This document shows, in pieces, positions 56,859 to 64,000 of a stretch of DNA of 64,000 nt; position 1 is the first letter of the stretch, and each line of letters starts with the position of its first letter. The notes under the pieces are model-generated. The model ran no database searches. It saw nothing but the letters and a program-made list of their open reading frames with translations, and had not been told where the DNA came from. A program made the position numbers and the translations under genes. Where the stretch lies: the NCBI RefSeq assembly GCF_030161115.1, contig NZ_BSPQ01000026.1, forward strand, positions 104,296 through 168,295. The letters run 5' to 3'. Source of the DNA: Psychromonas marina. GTDB taxonomy: Bacteria; Pseudomonadota; Gammaproteobacteria; Enterobacterales; Psychromonadaceae.

Positions 56859-57710
56859 ATGTTAGTGATTGATTCTCCTTCTGAATTGCGTGAAGCGATT
56901 AAACAGTTAAAACAGCAAGGTAAAGCGATAAGCTTTATCCCAACGATGGGTAACCTGCATAGTGGCCATATAGAGCTCGTTAAACAGGGACAGAAAGTTG
57001 CGCCTATTACTGTTGTCAGTATTTTTGTTAATCCGATGCAATTTAACAATGCTGACGATCTGAATAATTATCCAAAAACATTAAAGGCTGATTGCCAAGC
57101 ACTTCAAGCAGCGGGTGTTGATATTGTATTCACCCCAAGTAGTGAGGTTATCTACCCTAACGGTTTAGCAGCACAAACCTACGTAGAAGTACCTGGGTTA
57201 TCAGATTGTCTAGAGGGCGAACTGCGCCCAGGCCACTTTCGTGGCATGAGCACCATTGTTAACAAACTATTTAATCTAGTACAGCCGGATTATGCGTGTT
57301 TTGGTGAAAAAGATTTCCAACAATTAGCTATCGTTAAACAGATGGTCGCAGATATGGCGATGCCTATTGAGATTATTCCTGTGGCAACGGTACGAGAAGC
57401 TTCTGGCTTAGCGATGAGTTCACGTAATAACAAACTCTCTGAAGAAGAAAAACTAACTGCGCCATTATTAGCAAAAGTGATGAATAAACTCGGTGATGAT
57501 GTAATCAATAACACCACACAACATTCTTTGTTAATTCATGATGCTTGCCGAGAATTAGAAACTGGCGGTTTTGATACTGACGCCATTCATATTGTTGATG
57601 TTTCGACATTACAGGCCGTTACTTCAGAAACAAAACAAGCAGTTATATTGATGGCGGCCTTTTTAGGCGCAACCCGTTTAATTGATAATAAAGTAGTTAC
57701 CTTAAATTAG
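56859..57710 (+). CDS. panC: Pantothenate synthetase
   Basis: A 283-residue class I adenylate-forming enzyme that couples pantoate and beta-alanine. FIPTMGNLHSGHIELV carries the HIGH-like motif (HSGH), FVNPMQFN is the pantoate site, and GEKDFQQLAIVKQMV and AMSSRNNKLS (KMSKS-like) complete the active site. Length is E. coli-like (283). It is cotranscribed with panB. Confidence 0.97.
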   Translation: MLVIDSPSELREAIKQLKQQGKAISFIPTMGNLHSGHIELVKQGQKVAPITVVSIFVNPMQFNNADDLNNYPKTLKADCQALQAAGVDIVFTPSSEVIYPNGLAAQTYVEVPGLSDCLEGELRPGHFRGMSTIVNKLFNLVQPDYACFGEKDFQQLAIVKQMVADMAMPIEIIPVATVREASGLAMSSRNNKLSEEEKLTAPLLAKVMNKLGDDVINNTTQHSLLIHDACRELETGGFDTDAIHIVDVSTLQAVTSETKQAVILMAAFLGATRLIDNKVVTLN

Positions 57711-57745
57711 CAGCGCAACCTTGAAGGTTTACTTCAAAGGAGCAT

Positions 57746-57774
57746 TTGCACCGTTAAAGAATTTACTTTATAGT
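57746..57774 (+). promoter_or_regulatory. Sigma70 promoter of panD
   Basis: TTGCAC (57746-57751) and TATAGT (57769-57774) are separated by 17 bases, about 55 bases before the panD ATG. panD therefore probably has its own promoter in addition to any read-through from panBC. Confidence 0.65.
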
Positions 57775-57829
57775 CGCATTCTTGCTGAAAAAATCAGCAA
57801 ATATTTAAAATGAATAAGAAAGGTTTTGT

Positions 57830-58210
57830 ATGCAAAAAACATTGTTGACTGGCAAGCTTCACCAAGCGCGCGTAACACATGCTGAATTAAATTACGAAGG
57901 ATCATGTGCAATTGACCAAGACTTTCTTGATCAATCGGGTATTTTAGAATACGAAAAAATCGAAATCTATAATATCGAAACAGGTGGGCGTTTCTCTACT
58001 TACGCTATCTCTGGTGAGCGTGGTTCAAAAATAATCTCTGTTAATGGTGCAGCAGCACGTATGGCAGCGGTAGGTGATCGCGTTATTATTTGTGCTTACG
58101 CAAGCATGAATGAAGAAGAGATTGCAGTGCATAAACCAAGCTTGGTTTATTTAGATGCGGATAACAATATCGTACGCACAAGTAAAGATGTACCAATGCA
58201 AGTTGCTTAG
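57830..58210 (+). CDS. panD: Aspartate 1-decarboxylase proenzyme
   Basis: A 126-residue pyruvoyl enzyme (E. coli length) that makes beta-alanine from aspartate for PanC. The self-cleavage site is Gly24-Ser25 within YEGSCAID; Ser25 becomes the pyruvoyl group. Other conserved segments are [19 protein letters not shown] and [23 protein letters not shown] precedes the ATG. It lies 119 bases after panC and ends in a strong terminator. Confidence 0.97.
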   Translation: MQKTLLTGKLHQARVTHAELNYEGSCAIDQDFLDQSGILEYEKIEIYNIETGGRFSTYAISGERGSKIISVNGAAARMAAVGDRVIICAYASMNEEEIAVHKPSLVYLDADNNIVRTSKDVPMQVA

Positions 58211-58233
58211 TTTTAAGTAGTTTGATGCACACT

Positions 58234-58271
58234 AAAAAGCCCAATAACAGTTTTCTGTTATTGGGCTTTTT
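58234..58271. terminator. Bidirectional terminator between panD and msrQ
   Basis: AAAAAGCCCAATAACAG (58234-58250) and CTGTTATTGGGCTTTTT (58255-58271) form a perfect 17-bp stem with a TTTT loop; the stem includes T-runs on both strands. Confidence 0.92.
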
Positions 58272-58295
58272 GTTATTGCGAATAAAACGAGGTAA

Positions 58296-58898
58296 TTAGC
58301 GCCGTTTAAAGAGTGATAGAAAGTAGGGTTTACGCTCAAACAGTAAGAAAACACAAACAGCTAAATAGATACTTGCTTCAATTAATCCTGATTTTACAGA
58401 CCAATAATAATGAATCGTCGCAAATAATAGTGCCCAGTAAACAAAACGGTGCAAAGTCAGCCAATTTCGCTTCATACTTCGCTTAATGGCATTAATAGAG
58501 GTAATACTCAATAGCAGTAGAATGACCCATGTAATCGCACCAAGGCTTAAATAGGGACGCTTAACAACCTCATCAAAGAATAACAGCAGATGCCAATCTA
58601 ACTCTAACCAAACAAAGACAATTAAGTGTAAACATACCCACGCAAAACTATACAAACCTAATAAACGCCGTACGCGAATCAATAAAGGCTGCTTAAAGCG
58701 CTTTATTAATGGGGTCACTAATAGAGTAAGAAATAAAAAATTAAGTGACGTTTTCCCCAGAAAATGAATCATCTCCTTAACTGGATCCGCACCTAGGTGA
58801 TCCTGTTCAACCAAATAGGCGAGCCAGATAAAAGTTGCTAGGGCTGACAGATGTATCAGCCCTTTCAAGTAAAAAATTCCTCGAGGTGAAATTTTCAT
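58296..58898 (-). CDS. msrQ: Heme-binding membrane subunit MsrQ
   Basis: A 200-residue integral membrane protein of the YedZ/MsrQ family with about six hydrophobic helices and conserved heme-ligand His residues (LHLIVFVWLELDWHLL and LTLHRFVYWALLFATIHYYW). It supplies electrons from the inner membrane to periplasmic MsrP. Its ATG shares one base with the msrP stop (TAATG), so translation is coupled. Confidence 0.94.
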   Translation of the reverse strand: MKISPRGIFYLKGLIHLSALATFIWLAYLVEQDHLGADPVKEMIHFLGKTSLNFLFLTLLVTPLIKRFKQPLLIRVRRLLGLYSFAWVCLHLIVFVWLELDWHLLLFFDEVVKRPYLSLGAITWVILLLLSITSINAIKRSMKRNWLTLHRFVYWALLFATIHYYWSVKSGLIEASIYLAVCVFLLFERKPYFLSLFKRR

Positions 58899-59926
58899 TA
58901 ATAGTTTCTTTTCAGATCGAGGTTTTTATAAAGATGCGCAACTTCATCGGCATAACCATTAAACATCAATGTTTCTTTACGCTTTTGCGCAAATACACTG
59001 CCCTCGCCAATAAAGCGTTCAGTAGCTTGGCTCCAACGCGGATGATCAACACTAGGGTTTACATTGGCATAAAAACCATATTCTGAATGAGCAATTTTCT
59101 TCCACGTATTTATCGGCTCTTTATCCGTTAATGTAATACGTACAATGGATTTAATGCTTTTAAAGCCATACTTCCATGGCACCACTAAACGAATAGGTGC
59201 ACCATTTTGTGGTGCTAAAGTTTTGCCATATAAACCAACAGAGAGAAGAGTGAGTGGATTCATTGCTTCATCTAAGCGTAATGCTTCTACGTAAGGGTAA
59301 TCGATACCACCACCGATTCGACGCGATGCTTGACCACGCATCTGTTCTTCATCATGCAAGGTTTCAAAGCGCACATATTTTGCAGATGAAGTTGGTGAAA
59401 CAGATTTTAATAATGCAGCAAGGGGGAAGCCTAACCAGGGAATATTCATCGACCAAGCTTCAACACAACGCATGCGATATAAACGTTCCTCAATATCGAA
59501 TGTTTTAAGCAAGTCTTCATAATTTAATGTGATAGGTTTATCAACCATGCCATCAATCGTTAACGACCAAGGATCAACTTTAAACTGCTGTGCAAATTCA
59601 AAGGGATCACCTTTACCGGTCCCAAATTCATAAAAATTATTATACTGCAGGATTTTCTTTTCAGGTGTTAGCGGGGTTAATGCTTGGTAGTTTGGAGGAC
59701 TGCTATAGTTTAATGGCGTACGCTGAAAAAGCAGGCCACTATTATCAGGCGCATCGGCATCACTAGAAAAAGCATCAAATAATCCCGCTTGAGCAGCAGG
59801 AATAAAAGGGATCGACGCAAGCCCAATGCCAAGCTTTTTTAATAAAGAACGACGTTCGATATAATGAGTTTCACTGGTTAAGCTTGATTCTTTTAAATCT
59901 GATTTAGCCGTGTTTTTGATCAGCAT
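58898..59926 (-). CDS. msrP: Periplasmic methionine sulfoxide reductase, molybdopterin subunit MsrP
   Basis: A 342-residue sulfite-oxidase-fold molybdoenzyme that repairs oxidised methionine in periplasmic proteins. A Tat signal has RRSLLKKLG at residues 25-33 and probably ends AQA after residue 47. The Mo ligand is Cys near residue 153 in MRCVEAWSM; other hallmarks are FYEFGTGKGDP, LTIDG and GAPIRLVVPWKYGFKSIKSI. It forms a unit with msrQ. Tat export machinery is encoded at 43800-45209. Confidence 0.96.
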   Translation of the reverse strand: MLIKNTAKSDLKESSLTSETHYIERRSLLKKLGIGLASIPFIPAAQAGLFDAFSSDADAPDNSGLLFQRTPLNYSSPPNYQALTPLTPEKKILQYNNFYEFGTGKGDPFEFAQQFKVDPWSLTIDGMVDKPITLNYEDLLKTFDIEERLYRMRCVEAWSMNIPWLGFPLAALLKSVSPTSSAKYVRFETLHDEEQMRGQASRRIGGGIDYPYVEALRLDEAMNPLTLLSVGLYGKTLAPQNGAPIRLVVPWKYGFKSIKSIVRITLTDKEPINTWKKIAHSEYGFYANVNPSVDHPRWSQATERFIGEGSVFAQKRKETLMFNGYADEVAHLYKNLDLKRNY

Positions 59927-60015
59927 AGTATATCCCTTTATTCACTCGGTTTAACTTTCTCTATGAGAATAGAACGAATAAAGGGAAATTAAATTTCAAT
60001 TAACGACTATTTATA

Positions 60016-60675
60016 TTATTTTAATGTAGAAGTTAAACGCAAAGAAGTCTGCCCACTTGCCCAGTATTTACGTTCAAAAGGCGTTATAGCACTATCAGCA
60101 TGATAACCTTCTACCTTCGATTCTTGCCCCGCTAAGCTCAATGCTCGAGCAAACTCTTTGATATAAATGTCCCAATTACTACGTAGTTCTAACTCACCAC
60201 CTAATGTAATGATAGAGGGAAATACTGCACTACCATGCCAACGACGTTGTAAATGTTTCGACTTCGGCCACGGGTTAGGATAAAGCAAATAATGATGTGA
60301 AAGCGTCCAATTTGCTTCGACCGCTAAACGCCAAAAATCATTGAGGTTCACTTGCAACAAACGATAATTATCAACGACATCAAAACCGTGTTTTGCTAAA
60401 CGATCCGCCGATTTATCCATTCCAAGTACAATAGCTTCAGGATGTGCTTTCGCTAAATGATAAGTACTTTCACCGACACCACAGCAAGAGTCGAAAATAA
60501 TTGGCTTACCCTGCTGCTCAACCCATTTTTCGATCTCTCTAAAGGCTTCTAAGGTATGCGTTTGATAAGGTTTACGAAATGGATGCTGTAAATGCTTAAG
60601 CACCACCCCATCTAATTGTTCATTTAAACCTTCTTGGTTACTCGTAATAACACGAGAATTACCTAATTCACTCAT
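60016..60675 (-). CDS. TrmB-like tRNA (guanine-46-N7) methyltransferase, divergent
   Basis: A 219-residue SAM-dependent methyltransferase of the TrmB superfamily. FDSCCGVGEST replaces the usual motif I, LGMDKSADRL follows, and YPNPWPKSKHLQRRWHGSAVFP corresponds to the TrmB signature, which is normally PDPWPKKRHHKRR. The Asp of that signature, implicated in catalysis, is Asn here. It may still methylate tRNA at G46 or a different target. It overlaps the ABC permease gene by four bases (ATGA), so it belongs to the yadGH transcript. Confidence 0.75.
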   Translation of the reverse strand: MSELGNSRVITSNQEGLNEQLDGVVLKHLQHPFRKPYQTHTLEAFREIEKWVEQQGKPIIFDSCCGVGESTYHLAKAHPEAIVLGMDKSADRLAKHGFDVVDNYRLLQVNLNDFWRLAVEANWTLSHHYLLYPNPWPKSKHLQRRWHGSAVFPSIITLGGELELRSNWDIYIKEFARALSLAGQESKVEGYHADSAITPFERKYWASGQTSLRLTSTLK

Positions 60676-61445
60676 GAGCGGATACCTATTCCTTTACTCA
60701 GTAAAATAGCTACTAAGCTATATAAACCAACAATAAATGCTGTAATAACTGAAAATGACCAGACTAATGAGACATCAGCAACGCCTAAAAATCCATAGCG
60801 GAATGCATTAATCATGTAAAAAACAGGATTAAAATGCGACACTGATTGCCAAAATTCAGGCAGTAAATTGATCGAGTAAAACACACCGCCAAGATAAGTC
60901 AGTGGTGTTAAAACAAAAGTTGGAATAATACTAATATCATCGAATGTTTTAGCGAAAATAGCGTTCAATAATCCGCCAATTGAAAACAGTACTGAAGTAC
61001 AAAGCACGCTTAATATTAATATAAACATATTAAAAATATGTAGGTCTACAAAGAACAGAGAAACACAGGTAACCATGAAACCAACCATTAACCCACGTGT
61101 GACACCACCACCAATATAACCCCAAATAATCACGTAATTAGGGACTGGTGCAACAAGTAACTCTTCTACATTACGTTGAAATTTAGCACTGAAAAAGGAA
61201 GAGGCTACATTCGAGTAAGAGTTAGTGATAACAGACATCATGATCAAACCTGGTACGATAAATGACATGTAATCAAAGCCATTCATCTGCCCAATACGAG
61301 AGCCAATTAAGTTACCAAAAATAACAAAGTACAGGCTCATGGTGATAACGGGTGGCACTAAGGTTTGCACCCAAATACGTAAAAAACGGTTAGTCTCTTT
61401 ACGCCATATGCTCTTAAGAGCGACTAAATAACTAGGATTAAACAT
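60672..61445 (-). CDS. yadH: ABC transporter permease YadH
   Basis: A 257-residue ABC-2 type permease (E. coli YadH 256) with about six transmembrane helices. MSLYFVIFGNLIGSRIG, FIVPGLIMMSVI, EELLVAPVPNYVIIWGYIGGG and LTPLTYLGGVFYS are the family's conserved segments. It probably exports a hydrophobic compound with YadG; the substrate is unknown. ATG 61445 has AAGGAG six bases upstream. It overlaps yadG by eight bases. Confidence 0.93.
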   Translation of the reverse strand: MFNPSYLVALKSIWRKETNRFLRIWVQTLVPPVITMSLYFVIFGNLIGSRIGQMNGFDYMSFIVPGLIMMSVITNSYSNVASSFFSAKFQRNVEELLVAPVPNYVIIWGYIGGGVTRGLMVGFMVTCVSLFFVDLHIFNMFILILSVLCTSVLFSIGGLLNAIFAKTFDDISIIPTFVLTPLTYLGGVFYSINLLPEFWQSVSHFNPVFYMINAFRYGFLGVADVSLVWSFSVITAFIVGLYSLVAILLSKGIGIRS

Positions 61446-62358
61446 TTTTCGCTCCTTTTTCAACAAGTTCGATGAAGAGTTCTTCTAAACGATTAGCTTT
61501 ATTACGCATACTGTTAACACGAATACCTTGCGCACTTAACTCAGAAAAAACTTTATTCAGCGACTGTGCTTTGTCAATCTCAACCTCTAATGTCACTTCA
61601 TCAGTTTGTTTAATACTGAATGCATCACTACTTGGCAAATGTGTTGGAGGATCAACATCCAGAATAAAGGTCTCGGTACCAAGACGCCCGAGTAAAGACT
61701 TCATGCTAGTGTTCTCGACCAAACGACCTTTATCGATGATACCGATATTTCGACACAGCATTTCAGCTTCTTCTAGATAGTGGGTGGTTAATATAATGGT
61801 AACGCCCTGCTGATTGATTAGCTGAAGAAACTCCCACATAGAGCGACGCACTTCAATATCGACACCCGCGGTAGGTTCGTCCAGAATCAGTAAACGAGGC
61901 TCGTGCATTAAAGCACGTGCAATCATTAAGCGACGCTTCATACCACCAGATAGTTCACGAGAAGGCTGGTCGCGCTTCTCCCATAGGTCTAATTGCTTAA
62001 GATATTTTTCTGCACGCACAAGCGCTTCTTTACGCTTAATCCCGTAGTAACCTGCTTGGTTAACTAATATCTGCAAGGGTGGCTCAAACTGATTAAAGTT
62101 GAACTCCTGCGGGACTAGTCCAATTTGACTTTTAGCCTGCTCTAATTGAGTATCTAAATCGTAACCAAAAACAGTCACCTTGCCAGCACTTTTATTGACT
62201 AGCGATGAGATGATACCTATCGTAGTCGATTTACCTGCGCCATTAGGACCTAACAGTGCATAAAAATCTCCTTCTTGAACCTGTAATGAGATCCCTTTAA
62301 GAGCTTCTACGCCACCTTTATAAATTTTCGTAATACCTTTTAGATCGATTGCATACAT
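61438..62358 (-). CDS. yadG: ABC transporter ATP-binding protein YadG
   Basis: A 306-residue ABC ATPase. Walker A GPNGAGKST lies near residues 38-46, Q-loop GLVPQEFNF, signature LSGGMKRR, Walker B LLILDEPTAGVD and the H-loop TTHYLEEAE. It powers the YadH permease, with which it overlaps. First gene of the yadG-yadH-trmB-like unit, 17 bases after hpt. Confidence 0.95.
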   Translation of the reverse strand: MYAIDLKGITKIYKGGVEALKGISLQVQEGDFYALLGPNGAGKSTTIGIISSLVNKSAGKVTVFGYDLDTQLEQAKSQIGLVPQEFNFNQFEPPLQILVNQAGYYGIKRKEALVRAEKYLKQLDLWEKRDQPSRELSGGMKRRLMIARALMHEPRLLILDEPTAGVDIEVRRSMWEFLQLINQQGVTIILTTHYLEEAEMLCRNIGIIDKGRLVENTSMKSLLGRLGTETFILDVDPPTHLPSSDAFSIKQTDEVTLEVEIDKAQSLNKVFSELSAQGIRVNSMRNKANRLEELFIELVEKGAKNV

Positions 62359-62375
62359 GCTGTGTACAGCCTTAA

Positions 62376-62909
62376 TTAAGTAAAACTAACGTAGCCAATG
62401 TAAGGGAGGTTACGGTAAAACTGAGCGTAATCGATCCCATAACCAACAACGAATTTATCTTCAATAGAGAAACCAATCCAATCAACATCCACTTCAACTT
62501 CACGACGTGAAGGTTTAGTTAATAAAGTGCAAATGGCAAAAGATTTTGGATCGCGTAAAAGTAGCATTTTTTTAATTTTAGTTAATGTATTACCCGTATC
62601 GATAATATCTTCAACGATTAAAACATCACGCCCTTTAATATTTTCCGAAAGCTCTTTTAATATTTTCACATCACCTGAACTTGCTGTACCGCTACCGTAA
62701 CTTGACGTTGCCATGAAATCTAGAATCACAGGAACCGTAATTAAACGCGCTAAATCCGCTAAAAATATAGCAGAGCCACGTAATAAGCCAATCAGCACAA
62801 GACCATCCGTATCTTTATAACGCTCATTAATTTCGTTCGCCATCTCTTGGATGCGAGTCTTAATCTCTTGCTCAGAGATCATAGTAGTAACGATGTGGTT
62901 TGGGTTCAT
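62376..62909 (-). CDS. hpt: Hypoxanthine phosphoribosyltransferase
   Basis: A 177-residue type I phosphoribosyltransferase (178 in E. coli) that salvages hypoxanthine to IMP. The PRPP-binding motif [11 protein letters not shown] lies at about residues 99-109, preceded by SSYGSG and followed by KPSRREV and [10 protein letters not shown] chose ATG 62909 with GGAG seven bases upstream over the longer reading to 62939. It is the first gene of the unit with yadGH. Confidence 0.95.
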   Translation of the reverse strand: MNPNHIVTTMISEQEIKTRIQEMANEINERYKDTDGLVLIGLLRGSAIFLADLARLITVPVILDFMATSSYGSGTASSGDVKILKELSENIKGRDVLIVEDIIDTGNTLTKIKKMLLLRDPKSFAICTLLTKPSRREVEVDVDWIGFSIEDKFVVGYGIDYAQFYRNLPYIGYVSFT

Positions 62910-63139
62910 GGAAAACTCCAGTAAATAAATTAGCCGCAAATTATATCACTAAATGAGATTGCCTAAAGCTTCAAAAGTAAAGAGAACAAAAATGATACAC
63001 TATTTTGACGTTTAATTTTAAATTAATGCAATAATAACAAATGCTTAAACAATAACTTATTATGATTTCTTAATGTTTTTTATTTTCTATAATGGCTAAT
63101 TGTATAAAAATATTGAGCTGGATAGCCTTCAGGGGCGAC

Positions 63140-63290
63140 AGGGAGAAGAGCGACATAGTTTTATCTTTGGGATATTTTTTGATTCGCAGAGTCGCGTGAT
63201 GATATGCGACACAACTTATGAATTGTCGCTTCACGATATTCACCTGCTATTGCATAGTATGAATACCACTGCCAAGCAACTATTACCCAT
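63140..63290. repeat. Degenerate repeat R1
   Basis: The segment around 63159-63196 (ttatctttgggatatt, then ttgattcgcagagtcgcg) matches R2 at high identity. An internal palindrome (GCGACA with TGTCGC) can form a hairpin. Function unknown. Confidence 0.6.
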
Positions 63291-63349
63291 GTTTGAGTAG
63301 TCATTGCTTCAACATGCTAAAACCGTGGGTCGGTCTTTAGGCGGTCAAT

Positions 63350-63480
63350 TGTGCGAAGCCCGATATGTATTTTCTCTTTGGGAATTTATTGATACGCAGA
63401 AGCGCTTGGCGATGGGTGAACATTCCTCATGAACCATCGCTTCGCAATATTCGCCCTACTATCCCATGATTTGATACTGC
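63350..63480. repeat. Degenerate repeat R2, containing a 5S 3'-end-like piece
   Basis: It shares about 37 bases with R1 (63370-63406). It also contains GCGCTTGGCGATGGGTG at 63402-63418, which is identical to R3 and, for its first 13 bases, to the complement of the 5S gene end. A hairpin of GCGATGG and CCATCGC is possible. Confidence 0.65.
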
Positions 63481-63501
63481 CTACTGCAGACTGTCCACCT
63501 T

Positions 63502-63518
63502 CCCCATGTGAGAGTAGG
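63502..63518 (+). repeat. Inverted 17-base copy of a 5S rRNA segment
   Basis: CCCCATGTGAGAGTAGG is exactly the complement of 63738-63754 in the 5S gene, but lies on the plus strand in 5S-sense orientation, opposite to the real gene. Confidence 0.75.
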
Positions 63519-63540
63519 CCCCATTTATCAAGTGGCTAAA

Positions 63541-63582
63541 ACGAAAAAATCCCTGCTGACGTGAGTCAACAGGGATGTTTCG
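63541..63582 (-). terminator. Second terminator downstream of the rRNA operon
   Basis: ATCCCTGCTGAC (63549-63560) and GTCAACAGGGAT (63565-63576) form a 12-bp stem with a GTGA loop and flanking A/T runs that extend the stem; on the minus strand the T-run follows. Confidence 0.82.
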
Positions 63583-63584
63583 TA

Positions 63585-63665
63585 TTAGGCGCTTGGCGAT
63601 GGGTGGACATTGCTCGTTACCCTTGCCTGTCGGCAAACTCGCCCTACTCTCGAGTAGGTCATCAT
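63585..63665. repeat. Repeat R3, partial duplicate of the 5S 3' end
   Basis: TTAGGCGCTTGGCGATG at 63585-63601 is identical to 63720-63736, the 3' end of the 5S gene plus flank. The remainder, including ccctactctcgagtagg, is a diverged 5S-like segment. Confidence 0.7.
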
Positions 63666-63679
63666 AAATCAACAGAATT

Positions 63680-63716
63680 AAAAAAACCCAGTAAGAAAAG
63701 ACCTACTGGGTTTGTT
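63680..63716 (-). terminator. First terminator of the rRNA operon
   Basis: AAACCCAGTA (63684-63693) and TACTGGGTTT (63704-63713) form a 10-bp stem; the preceding A-run gives a T-run on the minus strand, starting about 10 bases after the 5S 3' end. Confidence 0.88.
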
Positions 63717-63724
63717 TAATTAGG

Positions 63725-63843
63725 CGCTTGGCGATGACCTACTCTCACATGGGGAGACCCCACACTACCATCGGCGCAACTGCGTTTCACTACTGAGTTC
63801 GGAAAGGGATCAGGTGGGACCACAGCGCTATTGTCGCCAAGCT
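63725..63843 (-). rRNA. rrf: 5S ribosomal RNA
   Basis: The minus strand reads GCTTGGCGAC at the 5' end, then TGGTCCCACCTGA, CCGAACTCAG-AGTGAAACGC, GCGCCGATGGTAGTGTGGGG and GAGAGTAGGTCATCGCCAAGC, all standard 5S segments. The 5' GCTTGGCGA pairs with the 3' TCGCCAAGC to form helix I. About 118 nucleotides; ends are estimated from that helix. It is the last gene of an rRNA operon that extends beyond the right edge. Confidence 0.95.
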
Positions 63844-63991
63844 AAAAAGTTAATTAGAAAAGCTGTTTTGTTCTTGAATTCGTTCGTCTTTAATCAGGCT
63901 TTGTATTAGTAAAATACGTTACGCAAGCGTATATATTTTTATGTCTTCTTTGACAAATCTTGGTAAACACTACAAAACTCTTAGAGTTTGT

Positions 63992-64000
63992 ATGGTTAAG
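63992..64000 (-). rRNA. rrl: Probable 3' end of 23S rRNA (last bases only)
   Basis: The window ends in a sequence whose complement is CTTAACCAT, resembling the 23S 3' end (GGCTTAACCTT in E. coli), at the expected distance from the 5S gene. The 148 bases between are the 23S-5S spacer. So few bases are present that this rests on context. Confidence 0.5.

Larger units (their letters stand above)
62910..63679. other. Region between hpt and the rRNA operon end, with degenerate repeats
   Basis: No credible gene lies here; a 66-codon frame at 63100-63300 sits inside one of the repeats and lacks a ribosome-binding site. The right part is filled with degenerate repeats, two of which share sequence with the 5S gene (listed separately), and one terminator. 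The left ~190 bases hold only the hpt leader and AT-rich sequence. Confidence 0.6.

Noticed and set aside
62990..63100. Possible tRNA gene near the rRNA operon
   Set aside because: No cloverleaf arms or GGTTCGA-type T-loop could be found in this AT-rich segment.
63100..63300. 66-codon open frame downstream of hpt
   Set aside because: It lies inside repeat R1, has no ribosome-binding site and its peptide resembles nothing I know.
1..64000. CRISPR arrays, prophage or insertion sequences
   Set aside because: No regularly spaced direct repeats, integrase, transposase or terminal inverted repeats with target duplications were seen.

Overview
The window looks like chromosome from a low-GC, probably cold-adapted marine gammaproteobacterium. 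Gene content and order (YbiT, ilvGM-ilvD, dksA-gluQ-pcnB-folK-panBC, ubiE-ubiJ-ubiB-tatABC, a WavE-type LPS gene and a DUF2860-like outer-membrane protein) suggest a Psychromonas-like or related Vibrio/Alteromonadales lineage. The genus is an inference from gene content, not a database result.

Layout. (1) 1-12103, minus strand: two tandem paralogous type IV pilus minor-pilin operons, each ordered fimT-pilV-pilW-pilX-pilY1; pilE follows the right copy, and the left copy runs off the window inside pilY1. (2) 12469-23942: housekeeping genes, namely the ABC-F ATPase YbiT, ComM, acetolactate synthase II (ilvGM), ilvD, an outer-membrane protein, transketolase and a small DUF protein, followed by the rhodanese GlpE. 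(3) 24300-38612: a surface-polysaccharide/LPS region. It holds an O-antigen ligase, a choline-kinase-like protein with a nucleotidyltransferase-HAD fusion, WavE, several glycosyltransferases, the remnant of a TupA-like ATP-grasp gene, a hexapeptide acetyltransferase, a CDP-glycerol glycerophosphotransferase-like protein, waaA with kdkA, a heptosyltransferase-family gene and a UDP-glucuronate 4-epimerase-like gene. Strand switches, AT-rich genes and the remnant mark its left half as variable. (4) 38734-52240: pgi, ubiE-ubiJ-ubiB, tatABC, a GGDEF protein, rlmF, sufE/csdE, mrcB and hrpB. (5) 52344-62909: dksA, gluQ, pcnB, folK, panB, panC, panD, msrPQ, a divergent trmB, the YadGH ABC exporter and hpt. 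(6) 62910-64000: the distal end of an rRNA operon on the minus strand (5S gene, two terminators, probably the last bases of 23S) with degenerate, partly 5S-derived repeats downstream.

How the parts connect. The minor pilins and PilY1 prime and tip type IV pili, and nearby ComM acts on incoming DNA in natural transformation. A CRP-like site lies in the fimT-ybiT intergenic region. WaaA plus KdkA imply a lipid A core built on a single phosphorylated Kdo. TatABC exports folded proteins, and MsrP in this window carries a twin-arginine signal. Several starts are non-AUG: GTG for both pilV copies and ybiT, TTG for hrpB and probably gluQ, and probably AUC for pcnB.

I found no CRISPR array, prophage, complete insertion sequence or tRNA gene. 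The most unusual observations are the tandem minor-pilin operons, the probable AUC start of pcnB, the kinase/nucleotidyltransferase-HAD pair, the ATP-grasp remnant and the 5S-derived repeats.
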